64,000 nucleotides of DNA, taken from contig NC_053490.1 of NCBI RefSeq assembly GCF_905171775.1, positions 86,415,786 through 86,479,785 on the forward strand, given 5' to 3'. A program made the translations under genes and the position numbers. Below, piece by piece: positions 11,708 to 22,545 of this stretch. The stretch is from Rana temporaria (Eukaryota; Chordata; Amphibia; Anura; Ranidae). The notes under the pieces are model-generated. The model was given only the letters and a program-made list of their open reading frames with translations. It was not told the origin of the DNA and ran no database searches. The number at the start of each line of letters is the position of its first letter. The stretch's first letter is position 1.

Positions 11708-11971
11708 GTAAGGGAAACCGACAAGTTTTAAACTGCACATGCACGAGCCATGCTGCGCTTTGTGAGTGGTCCCGCAGTCTTCTGGGACCAGTGATGTGTT
11801 CCAGAAAGCTGTAGGGAAGGGATGGGGAGCCGAGCTTCTGGATCAGATCAGCGCTGCACATATGACTGGAAGTGGGAGCGGGTACCTGTCAAAACCAGGT
11901 ACCCACTCCCCCCAAAAAAGTTCAAAATGTGTCAGTTGAGGGGGGGGGATGCAGACGTGAAGTGAAGTTCG
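11708..11971. mobile_element. Right part of the split TTAA MITE
   Basis: It contains an inverted pair around GGTACCTGTC and AACCAGGTACCCACTCCCC, like the right half of the related element at about 24750-24870. It ends near the word GAAGTTCGGCTTTAGG. Together with 10727-10886 it would form one older element. Confidence 0.45.
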
Positions 11972-12714
11972 GCTTTAGGCAAGATGAATTGAAAGGGTTC
12001 AGGGCTGTGCAGGAACCACAGATGCACTTGATTAAGCCTTCATGTGATTGATGGGATTGGCTCCTGATTTGATCAGGCATTTCTATGTCTATGGGCAGCT
12101 TTAGTGTATAATTAATTCAATGTAGAGCAAGGTTTTTTATTTATTTTTTCATGACAGGACGCTTTTAAGGGACCAAAAGTAGAGTTGCCCTTTAGCTACA
12201 TGCCCAGCCACCCCCAACCCATGCCAAGTGCAACATACCTGGATAAATATTTTTCTTATCCCGTGCCCTGATCCAGCTCTAAGCAGAACATCCAGCCTTT
12301 CATTAAAATAAAAAAAGGTCTGCTGTGGCCCCAAAGAACTGCTGTAAATTCATGTCTGAAATTCATGGCTCTTCTGCCATATTATTATCAAACTTGATAA
12401 CATTCTAAACTACAACCTGCATCCAAGTGAACCTGTTCCATTATAGCAAAATATGAAGTTTTACACTATAAAACTAAGATTTCAGTGTGAGGGGATTTTC
12501 CAGTTCAACAGTATGAATTTAGACACGCGCATAAAATATATTCAAACGTGACTGCGCACTGTAATTACTGCATGCACTTGCATATCTAAAAATGTCTTTC
12601 AGTGTGACCCATTTCACCAAGTTCCCAGCAGTCTGTTCCAGTTCTTCTTTCCTGTGTTCCAACCATAACCTGCTCCTCTTTCTGATCTGAAACTCTCTGT
12701 TTTCTTTTTCCTAG
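11972..12714. other. LNX2: Non-coding sequence leading to the LNX2 splice acceptor
   Basis: No repeat structure was recognised. The last bases form a good splice acceptor: a pyrimidine tract TTTCTTTTTCCTAG ends at 12714 just before the LNX2 exon. I infer that this is the end of the intron after a non-coding first exon, which is not visible here. Confidence 0.55.
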
Positions 12715-12804
12715 GGAGACAAGTGACCATGAGCCTTTCTTGTATGTTGCGCTAATGACCAAGACGGTGACGGATTGTTGAGCTGCATCAGAGCTGGGGT
12801 CAGT
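12715..12804 (+). promoter_or_regulatory. LNX2: LNX2 5' untranslated segment with two overlapping short uORFs
   Basis: From the acceptor at 12714 to the LNX2 ATG at 12805 the transcript leader contains two upstream AUGs. The first opens an 8-codon frame (12729-12755, ending TAA). The second starts on the last base of that stop (TAATG, 12755-12781, 8 codons then TGA). Both end before the main start. Upstream frames of this kind usually lower initiation at the main AUG. That consequence is inferred and was not observed. Confidence 0.6.
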
Positions 12805-13205
12805 ATGGGGACGGCGACTGAAGAACTGGTGGTGGCAGAGGATGATTCGTCATTGAACCCCCTTTGCTTTGAGTGTGGTCAGCAGCACTGGACAAGGGAG
12901 AACCACCTGTACAATTACCTGAATGAAGTGGACGATGACCTGGTTTGCCACATTTGCCTTCAACCATTGCTGCAGCCGTTGGATACACCCTGCGGCCACA
13001 CGTTCTGCTACAAGTGCCTCAGAAACTTCCTACAGGAGAAGGACTTCTGTCCACTGGACCGAAAGAGGCTGCACTTTAAACTGTGCAGGAAATCCAGCAT
13101 CCTTGTGCACAAATTGCTGGACAAGCTGGTTGTCTTCTGTCCTTTTTCCAATGCATGCAAGGACACCATGCAGCGCTGTGATGTAGAGGCTCATCTCAAA
13201 AACAG
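12805..13205 (+). CDS. LNX2: LNX2 first coding exon (N-terminus, RING finger, zinc finger)
   Basis: This exon encodes residues 1-133 and two bases of codon 134 of ligand of Numb protein X 2, an E3 ubiquitin ligase. The family binds Numb and ubiquitinates it through the RING domain. Order of features: an N-terminal Cys/His motif (C21, C24, H28, H34), then a RING finger with C48, C51, C63, H65, C68, C71, C82 and an aspartate, D85, in place of the eighth ligand. A second zinc-finger-like motif follows (C112, C118, H130, continuing to C135 in the next exon). The acidic run EVDDDLVCHICLQPLLQPLD and the Phe/Leu-rich RING core fit LNX2 better than LNX1. The ATG at 12805 was chosen because it is the first in-frame ATG after the splice acceptor and gives the MGT start expected for LNX2. 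The exon ends AG before GTGAGA at 13206. The next in-frame codon in the intron is a stop. Confidence 0.95.
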
Positions 13206-16200
13206 GTGAGACAAAGTTAGTCAAACTGGTGAAGGCACAAATGGGTCAATGCCAACTAAATTTGAAGCTTACTTTACACAGACACTGGCAAGGTGATTCT
13301 CATACCGGCGTCCATGGACGTCCGCTGAACCTTTTTCAGGGGGGGCATCATTTTAAGGTCATCCATGCTCGGTCCCTTTTGACAATGTCATGAAGGGGAG
13401 GGGCTTAGTCATTATCACATAAAGCGCAGGCATGCAAAGGGTTGAGAAACCTGATGCAACTATCAAGCAACTAGAAACTTTGAATAACAAGATCATAAAA
13501 AAATGTAGGCCCCCCCCCCCCAAGGAAATAACAACCCCCCTCCCCCTCTCTGTCAGCTGGAGCTAGAAGAGAGAGAGAGCGGCTCTAATTGGATTCGCCG
13601 TGCCGCCGCCTTGCTTCCTGCCCGCTGTTTTTCTCACCGAGGATCATAGCACTGATTTCTAGAGGGGGGGCAAGCGCCCTCCCTTGCCCTATGGAGCGGA
13701 TGCCCATGCCGGCGTCGTATATCTTTCAAGGACTACAGTAATGAGATATTTCCTTCAGAATTCCCATGTCTGCCAAATTGACATGGCCATTACAGTGCCT
13801 TATTCTGATAATGTCATTCTCCCCCAAGTGAATTTTCCATAATGTAGGAAAAATAAAAATTGAGGAATCCAGGTGAGAAAGAGTGACATCTGTAATATGG
13901 TCTTGTGGGATCCAGATGAGAACATACAATGATATAGTCATGTGGGAAGAGATGGGGACACAAGCTACAGCTGACACATCTTTCTAATGGAGTCTCGTAG
14001 ACTGTAAAAATTAGGCTTTACAAATAGATGCAACTGTATTGTTAAAACTTGTGTAAATGGAAAGAAATTAAAAAAAGAAAACCGCAGGGGTTTTTTGACC
14101 AGCCAAAACAAATCTTTCATTGGAAATAGCACATATACAATTTTATAAGTTCATTTAGAGATCACGTCTTAAGCAAGCTATAGTAAAAAAATGGTTTTCG
14201 CATCATTGGTATGCCGGCTACTGAAACTGCCTGATCAAACATGTTGGATCTTCTTTTTTTTTTATTTTTTAAACCAACTAATTTCTAATCATTGATGGGG
14301 TAATTGTATGAAATAATAAAAATCAAATGTGCATGAACTAGGAAAGTATGACCCGGAAGGAAAAGAATGTTTACTGTCATAAAAGTTCTTTCATACGTAA
14401 TATTAAACATCTAATAAGGCGGGCAACAAGAACAAGTTGTGTGTCTGCATGCAAAATGTGCTGGCATTATAGTGAAAATGGGTTTACACCTTATGTACTA
14501 ATGCACTCCCAGCACCAGGAATCTAGTCTGCTAATGGAAGGCTAGTATATAAAGTGCCATAGTGTTTGCAAGCAGAGTGGAATACTCTGCTGTAAGAAAA
14601 AAAATAGTTTTTGTCCTCTGGTCCGCCCCAACTGAGCCACCCTGGCTCCCCTGCCCCCCGCAGCCCCTCTGTTCACCCCCTGGTGGCAAGTTTGGGGATC
14701 CAGAGTCGGTGCAGCAGGTGCTCACCCACCCAGTGAGCAGAGAGTACCTGGGATGGAGGTTGGGATGAGGCAGGGAAGAGGGAGAGTGGGAGGGGGGCCA
14801 AGTCGCTGCACCATGTGTCTCTGGGTTGTACTTGCCAAGTTGCCAGTCAGCCCCTGCTGATGACCCAAACCTATAGCTGTTATTAGCAGGACACGTAGAA
14901 AGTATGGGATTTGTTTGCAAATTCTCCCTACAGTGGTATTGCGTTTTTGAGTCTTCTGAGTACTCCAAGTCATTGCAGGGGTTAGCCGGAGAAATTGGCA
15001 GTACTACGAATTGGAGTCTTCCAAGGACCCCCAAATCATATGTGAGGTGAGCAGGAGCCTCAGCAAGCACTAGAATATTATGCACAGTCTCTCTTTAGTG
15101 GTTCTTCATATTTTAGTCTTATGGGGAGCCTAATTCATGTCCGGGATCAATAGGAGCCTTCAGCCTTCCTGTTGGGGTAATGGTTAATAGTCGTAACTCA
15201 TCTATCCATACAAGTCTGAGACACCTGTACTAGCTCACCCTAATTAAAAGAAAACTGCTTACAGTGGCGTAAATAAATGGGTTTTACTTGCAGAAGTATG
15301 AACACAAATATTTCAAAATCGAGCCATAATGAGAAAATGGATTGCCATTAATTCAAATTACAAAGATGAGTTTGTGATGTAAAATTTTCCTGAGACTGTG
15401 GGGACATGTCGGCTACTTTTTTTCAATGTGTAGGGTTGAAATAAGCCCGATAAGTTGCTAAATCTGCAAAATAATGTCACTATACTTTGCACCCAATTGT
15501 CTTTATATGTCAGCTAGTGAATATTGTATATAACCGAATTTGCCAAGCAGTCCCTTAGTAAAGAACTACACGTCACAGCATACCCCGTCAGGCAGAAATT
15601 GATAAGCCATGGTAGGGTTCCCAGTTCCTCGGCTGGTGGGTTGATGGTTTTCTGTGTAAGGTGCTTCCAATGTCTCTTTGCAGAAATTCGTTTTTTTTTT
15701 TTTGTTTTTTTTTAAGAAAACCAGACAGCAGCCAGACAATAAGTGGTGCTTGAATAAAATGAAGCTGCAAGTTTCTATTGTGTGGATGAGACATGCTTCA
15801 TTACCTGTTTTAGACCCATTGAAGCTATGATGTTATTATACTGCTGTGCTCAGAAATTCACCTCTTAATGTTTGTGGCAGACTCTCATTTCCAGTACAGG
15901 AAAAGTTACTTGGGTCAGATGTGCGTCAAGCGGGTCTTTAATCCTGTCTTCATTACAGAGCCCCAAATGCCTTGACCTGCTTACAGCCGCTGAGTTCTGT
16001 GGTCTTCATTACTGATTGCAGCCGGGGGCCTGCGATTTTTATATATAGACAACATACTGCAGTGAGTTGTTGATATAGCTATCTTTTTTTTTTTTTTTCA
16101 AACTGCACGCAAAAGCTATTATATAAAATCCCAATGACAGGAAATGTGTATCAAACAATATCAACACATAGCTCCCAACTGTCCTTTATTAGGTGGACTA

Positions 16201-16929
16201 TTTCTCCATGGAACTGAAACGCTCTGCCCCTCTTTTTCTCTGCAGTTACCCCTCCCGTTGGTCTGATGACAGTATCAAAGAAATATTAAATATCCTCAAT
16301 ATAGATAAATATTAAATCCGAAATACATGATGATAAAACATGTAGCTCTTTTTCCATCTCAGAAAGTTAGGGATCTTATTTTCTGCCTGGAAACATGAGT
16401 GCTAAAATATGATTCGTTTTCTAGACCAACACAGGCAGTTTTGTTTTTTATGCCATATATGTTTCATGAACAGAGCTTAAAGTAGTTCTAAGCCCCAAAA
16501 CAAATATGTAATATATTGCAGCTTACCAACTTGTAGATGTGGTGGCTGCTTTTTGTTTTTGTTTTGTTTTTTACTTTTTTGCCTTTATTGTAACCTGGTT
16601 ATCTGGCCAGTGTCTGTTATTTTTCAACTTACAACAAATACAATTAATCACTGCGCTAATGTCTATTCAGCAGCTAGCATAAAATATAGGTAACAATATA
16701 AAAAAAATGTATAAAGATATGCAGCGCTAGAAATACAAACAATAACTATGTAAATAAAAATCCACTATCATTGAGCGGAAAGAGGCCATGTTCCAAGAAA
16801 TGGCATCACCCACAGTGTAAATATGACAAGCTGAGGTGAACTATGAAATCCTCCACCGCACACCAACACACCGGGCCTCTTACCACAGAAAATGGACCAC
16901 TAGGTTATAAGTGGTCAGATAAGCATGAT

Positions 16930-17704
16930 GGCCCGGATTCACAGAGAACGGGCGCACATTACGCCGCCGTAGTGCATCTCAATGTACGTTACGCCGACGC
17001 AGCGCAGAGAGGCAAGCATGGAATTCAGGAAGCCAGTGCTCCCAAAGCTGCGTCGGCGTGGCGTAGATTTCGAAGGCGCAGGCCGGCGTAGGTGGAAGTG
17101 GGCTTGCCCCATGCAAAGCCATGCAAATGAGGCGTGACCCCATGCAAATGATGGTTTGAGAGCCAGACACGAACTGCGCATGCGTCGTGTCATGGACGCA
17201 TCCCCGTGCGCATGCTCATAACCACGTCGGAACAACTACCTAAGATACGCCAGATCACTGCCTACGCCATGAACGTAATCTACGCCCATCCAGACACACG
17301 TCCAACGTAAACTACATTAAAACCGCCGGCTTCTGTTCCCTGATGCAGACCTTTACATGTCTGCTGCTGATTTACACCTCCTTTTATGGGGCTTAACTTT
17401 ACGCCGGACGTACAACTTACGCGCACCTCTCGTAGCCTGCGTCGGGCGGGCGCAGGTTCGTGAATCGCCGTATTTTCCTCATTTGCATATTTGAATGGCT
17501 AATCAATGGCAGCGCCACCATGCGGCCAGCGTAAATGTTCGCCCACCCTACACCGGCGTAGGCAAGTTACGTCGGCGGGATGAAGCCTGTTTTTAGGCGT
17601 ATCTTAGTTTGTGGGTACGGCGCACAGATACGACGGCGCATATTTGCACTTACGCGGCGTATCTGGAGATATACGTCGGCGCAAGTGCTTTGTGAATCCG
17701 GGCC
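16930..17704. mobile_element. Harbinger-type MITE, 775 bp, 3-bp duplication GAT
   Basis: The ends GGCCCGGATTCACAGA and TTTGTGAATCCGGGCC are inverted. GAT flanks both sides (16927-16929, 17705-17707). The interior is rich in TACGCCG/CGGCGTA words like the other members of this group (33401, 37566, 40912). The small ORFs here read through these inverted words and are not genes. Confidence 0.85.
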
Positions 17705-17768
17705 GATATATCCACTAAAGCACGACTCCACTCTGGTACCAAACAGCTGACCCTCATAGGGTCATAAC

Positions 17769-18115
17769 CAGGGCTCAAATCCTGCGGGAACGCGTGGGAA
17801 CGGAGTTCCTGCACTTTTTTCACAGCAGGAACTCAGTTCCCTTTGCAGGACTAGAGCAGCCGAGGGCAGCCGAGCCGCCCAAGCTTAAACTTAAAGTTCT
17901 TTCTAAATCCCGCGATAACTCGCGGCAGACCTCCGCAATGTCTCCTTGGAACAATGACAAAAGCTCCCAAAAGACATTACGGCATCGAGGAAGTGACGGA
18001 ATACCCGCACACTACCCGATGAATCCATATACAGGAAGCGGCCAGTAACATAAAGGATTACTATGGTACAGTGGGTGGGAGTTCCCACACTTTTTTCCCC
18101 AGGACTTGACCCCTG
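17769..18115 (+). mobile_element. hAT-type MITE, 347 bp, 8-bp duplication GTCATAAC
   Basis: The left end CAGGGCTCAAATCCTGCGGG and right end CCCCAGGACTTGACCCCTG are inverted. GTCATAAC is exact on both sides (17761-17768, 18116-18123). Removing the element restores the left arm of the fold-back host, which confirms the boundaries. Confidence 0.93.
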
Positions 18116-18308
18116 GTCATAACATGGAGTAAATCCACAGGTTCATATGTAGGATGAAAGACAAGCAGCTCCTCATAGTGTAGTATGTTAATTCAAGATG
18201 ATTTTATTAAGTAAAACGCATACAGGGTACTCAAATATGGAGATTTAAAACAATCATTTCAGGAACACAAAAAGTCCTTGGTTAACATTTGTTTCAGCAC
18301 ATGTAGTG

Positions 18309-19825
18309 CAGGGGTCAAGTCCTGGGGAAAAAAGTGTGGGAACTCCCACCCAAGATCCACCCCCCACCAAAAACAAAAAAAAAAAGTATACGCTCATATG
18401 CATATATATTTCACAGAAAATACAGTGCAAGATTTATTTAAAGTGCCAGTTTACAAAAACAAAATAAGTTAACTTAACAGAATAATCACACATACCTTGG
18501 GGTACTCGGTACTGGCCTGGCTGGTCTCAGGGTGCTGTATCCCCCCATGTCCACCTCTGTACATCCCCATGTCCACCTCTGGGTTCATCTCTGTACCCCC
18601 TCATGTCCACCTCTGTGTTCACCTCTTTACCCCCTCCACCCCTGTCCCCCCCCCCCATGTCCACCTCTACCCAGTCCACCTCTGTGTTCACCTCTGTACC
18701 CCTCTCCATGTCCACCTCTGTACCCCCCCATGTCCACCTCTGTATCCCCTCATGTTCACCTCTGTACCCCCCATGTCCACCTCTGTACCCCCCCATGTCC
18801 ACCTCTGTACCCCCTCCACCTCTGTTCCCCCCCATGTCCACCTCTGTACCCCCTCATGTCCACCTCTAACCCGTCCACCTCTGTACCCCCCTCCCATGTC
18901 CACCTCTGTACCCCCTCCACCTCTGTTCCCCCCGTCCACCTGTGTACCCCCGTGCACCTCTGTACCCCCCCATGTCTACCTCTGTACCCCCTCATGTCCA
19001 CCTCTACCCCCGTCCACCTCTGTGTTCACCTCTGTACCCCCCCATGTCCACCTCTGTACCCCCTCCACCCCTGTTCCCCCCATGTCCACCTCTGTACCCC
19101 CTCATGTCCACCCTATCCCCGTCCACCTCTGTGTTCACCTCTGTACCCCCCCCCCATGTCCACCTCTGTACCCCCATCCACCTGTGTTCACCTTTTGTAC
19201 CCCCCATGTCCAACTCTGTACCCCCCATGTCCATCTCTGTACCCCCCATGTCCATCTCTGTACCCCCCATGTCCATCTCTGTACCCCCTCCACGTCAACC
19301 TCTGTACCCCCCATGTGCTCTGGGTTAGTTCCTACCTTTGCACTTTACTATTCTGAACTACAAGATACATGATTGGTTGCTAGGACCACCTAGCAACCAA
19401 TCACCTGCTACATTTCCTGTCCTCTGTTTGAAGCTGCCTTACCATCTCTCGCTCTCCCTGCTGTACAAGAGAGCGAGAGATGGTGTTTTTTTACTCCTGC
19501 TCGCGCGGCCGTTCTGTATGTAACCCGGGTAGCGGTACAGTCCGCACCCGACTCGCCTGTCACAGCTCTCTCCCTGCACTTTCTCACACGCCGCCCGACA
19601 GACACGCCGTGCTGTCACTGCGTTATACAGAGGACTTGGAGGAGGGGGGTGCCGCGGCCGCCCGACACCCCCCCCAGCGTGTGACACCCGAAGTGAATCG
19701 CCCCTGCCCCCTAGTTAGTACACCGCTGCAGAAGCTGCTCGAGTCCTGCAAAGGGAACGACGTTCCTGCTGTAAAATAAGTGCAGGGACGTCGTTCCCAC
19801 GCGTTCCCGCAGGACTCGAGCCCTG
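18309..19825 (-). mobile_element. hAT-type element, 1517 bp, 8-bp duplication ATGTAGTG
   Basis: It has the same end sequences as the element at 17769 but in the opposite orientation: CAGGGGTCAAGTCCTGGGG on the left and CCGCAGGACTCGAGCCCTG on the right. ATGTAGTG flanks both sides (18301-18308, 19826-19833). Half of its length is a minisatellite. It also contains short palindromes near 19374-19403 and 19443-19482. No transposase remains. Confidence 0.93.
18541..19325. repeat. Minisatellite, CCCCCATGTCCACCTCTGTA unit
   Basis: About 35 diverged copies of a 20-24 bp unit (CCCATGTCCACCTCTGTACC) fill the centre of the hAT element at 18309-19825. Because the unit lacks stops it is open in several frames on both strands, giving Pro/Ser/Val- or Gly/Trp-rich translations of up to about 290 codons. 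I reject these as genes. Confidence 0.95.
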
Positions 19826-20447
19826 ATGTAGTGTCCTGACGTCAGATCTTCTGTGGATTCACTCCATGTTATGACCCTATGAGATTCAGCTGCCTGGAAC
19901 CAGAGGGGAGTCGTGCTATAGTGTATATATCATGCTTATCTGACTACCTATATTCTAGTGGTCCATTTTCTACGGTAAGAGGCCCGGTATGTTGGTGTGC
20001 GGTGGAGGATTTCATAGTTCATTTCAGCTTGTCATATTTACACTGTGGGTGATGCCATTTCTTGGAACATGGACTCTTTACGCTCAATGACAGTGGATTT
20101 TTATTTTTCAACATCCTTTAACAATCCAAGCTGTCCAACAAAAGTGGCAGTTAGACGTTTGAGACAAACCATTTAACACTGACAGGAGGGGGTCAATGGT
20201 CAGCTTGTATTCAATTATTTCAAACCTTTATACCCCAAGGAAAAATACAAAATAAACTGTTGCTGTAACAGCTTAAAAATTGTGAGTTGGAGTTCAGATT
20301 TAATTTGTTAGTCAAGTCGATCTTATTCTGCTAGTCTAGCCATATATTATTCAATGTTTTTGTACAATTTGTCTATAGATTTATCAAAACCATATAATAT
20401 GAGGTCAAACCTAAACACTTTCAATTTGCAATCAGGCAGGCCCTTAA

Positions 20448-20714
20448 GCCTCGTACACACGACCGAGTTTCCCGGCAAAAACCAGCAAGAAACTTGCTGG
20501 AAGAAATTTTTTTGCCGAGGAAACCGGTCGTGTGTACATTTTCATCGAGGAAACTGTCGAGAAACTCGACGAGCCAAAAAGAGAGCATGTTCCCTATTTC
20601 CTTGACGGGAATGGAGAAAATTGTCTTGTCGAGTTTCTCGACAGCCTAACAAGGAACTCGACGAGGAAAACGATGTGTTTCGCCTGTCGAGTTTCTCGGT
20701 CGTGTGTACGAGGC
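20448..20714. mobile_element. GTACACACGAC-family MITE, 267 bp
   Basis: The ends GCCTCGTACACACGACCGAG and CTCGGTCGTGTGTACGAGGC are exact mirrors. TTAA lies outside both ends (20444-20447 and 20715-20718), but other copies do not show TTAA, so the target duplication of this family is uncertain. The interior has repeated GTCGAGTTTCTCG/CGAGAAACTCGAC words. Confidence 0.85.
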
Positions 20715-22290
20715 TTAACACTACATAGTTGAAGGAAAATCTAAATGAAAGTGAATAAGAAAATTGTACAATGTATGGCCAGCTTAACACTACCCTCTCC
20801 CCAGGTTGACAATGCTGATGTCCAAAGGTGTCTCCGTTGCTCTTCCATCCAGAGTGGGGACAACCTAAAGCAGGCCACAGACTGATCGAAATTCTGTTGG
20901 TCTAGCAGGAACTGGCCAAATTTCAATTAGTGTCTGTCCCTTCCTGTTGGAAAGAAATGGTCACACATGCTTCAATATTTATTTTTCAGATCAAAATTTA
21001 GATTAGAAATGCGTTCCAATTAGATTCAATCAAACTGAGTTGATGTTGATTCTTTTGCATAAACCGCATTGATAGACTTTGTTCATGACTATGATCGTAT
21101 TTAGATCAATCCAAATTTGAGATTACATGGAAATGAAGATGCAATTGAAAACTTACGATTGCAACCTACAATGGTATCTTAACAATCAATCAAAATCCAC
21201 TTTCCCATGTGTGGCATATCGGACAAATAGGTGGCCGACTATAGATTATCTCTATTAGAAAAGATTGATCAGAAAATAAATTATTCAGTTATGTATGGCC
21301 ATCATTAGGCTAAGGCCTCATTCATACAAGATGTACTATACTGCACACCCGTTCAGGGCTGTGCCTACCAACATGAGGATGCATAGGTTTTCCATGCATA
21401 CCTCTGCAGGCAGTCCCATTGATGTCATTGGACACTCACCCACACTGACAGAGATGTCATATTGGGACACTATAGCTGTGTCTATGCAGCCGTACATCTC
21501 TGCGTGGATAAACATGGATGTACACTAAAGTACGCTCTGTGTGATCGCGGTTTTAAGTGTTACTAAACCTACAACAGTAAAATCAGTCTGTATATGCAGC
21601 ATAGCATGCTTGTTATACTCCTGGTGGGACTTAAGGGGTTAATCCTCTGCGTTGTGTAAAAAGGCTGTTTTTATCCTGTATGCACAGATCCACCCCTTCC
21701 TACACTGTCTATCTGGGAAAGTAGCTGACCTGCACATTCTCAGTTGTGTCTTTTATGCTGGAGAGAACAGTTACTTTTTCTCAGAGACAGCCAGGTCACA
21801 TGATATTGACATCGCACATGTGGACGTGTATACAGGCTGAAGTGGAAATCTCCTCCTTCCTGAACTCTCAGCACTGGAGAAACTGTGGTTTATCACTGAC
21901 TGTGGTATACAGATTAGCCAAAAAGGTATATAGTGGCAATATTTTTATGTAAACAGATTTATAAGCAGATTTATAAGTTACTGGCACTGTGGGCAAGGGG
22001 GAGCAGATGAACTATTTTCATATTACTGAAATCCATAACACTTTAAGCCTGGTACACACTATAACTGTCAGCTCCTATGGTCAGTAACTATGTGATGTTA
22101 GTACAGCGATCTCCCCTGCTGAGCTGTTGTGTTCTGACAGTTGGACAGCCCCTCGCCAGAAAACTCTGATCCATTGGCTGAGAGCGCTGATTGGGAGTTG
22201 GTCGACAGGGTGGCATACACAAGGGCCGAATGTCTGACATTTTTTTTTTTTGAGACAGCCGATGTCTCCCAACATTTGGCCCATGTGTAA

Positions 22291-22545
22291 AGCCTTGTAC
22301 ACACGACCGAGGTACTCGACGGGCCAAACACATCGTTTTCCTCATCGAGTTCCTTGTTTGGCTGTCGAGGAACTTGACAAGGCAAGTTTCTCCATTCCCG
22401 TCGAGGAAAAAGAAGACATGCTGTCTTTTTGGCTTGACGGGATCCTCGACAGTTTCCTCGTCGAAAAATGTACACACGACCGGTTTCCTCGGCAAGAAAA
22501 AAATCCCAGCAAGTTTTCTGGCTGTTTTTTGCCAGCTACAATGGA
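22291..22545. mobile_element. GTACACACGAC-family MITE, right end lost
   Basis: It starts AGCCTTGTACACACGACCGA and is a reverse-complement relative of the copy at 20448-20714. Similarity stops near 22545 (GCTGTTTTTTGCCAGC) before the expected terminal repeat. The overlapping small ORFs on both strands are readings of this inverted-repeat sequence. Confidence 0.65.

Larger units (their letters stand above)
16751..20107. mobile_element. Large fold-back element hosting three other transposons
   Basis: The left arm (16751-17768 plus 18124-18141) is the reverse complement of the right arm (about 19853-20107) once the inserts are removed. Matching words include ATAAAAATCCACTATCATTG against CAATGACAGTGGATTTTTAT, and ACTAGGTTATAAGTGGTCAG against its diverged mirror near 19940. 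The unpaired loop is about 18142-18308 and about 19834-19852. Inserts are a Harbinger MITE (16930-17704) and two hAT elements (17769-18115, 18309-19825). The class of the host is unknown. Confidence 0.75.

Noticed and set aside
13300..13725. Possible TIR element with TACCGGCGTC / GCCGGCGTCG ends
   Set aside because: Only about ten bases resemble each other in inverted orientation and there is no flanking duplication, so it does not meet the standard used for the other elements.
14531..15085. Minus-strand open frame of 184 codons
   Set aside because: No domain, no conserved motif, Pro/Ser-rich low-complexity patches, and no splice context. It lies in the LNX2 intron on the opposite strand.
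18497..19372. Long Pro/Ser/Val-rich open frame of 291 codons, with others in parallel frames
   Set aside because: It is a translation of the CCCATGTCCACCTCTGTACC minisatellite. All three forward frames and the minus strand are open for the same reason, with no domain and no splice context.
22043..22290. Left end of another terminal-repeat family (TTAAGCCTGGTACACACTAT)
   Set aside because: No matching right end was found before the next MITE begins, so boundaries and class cannot be supported.
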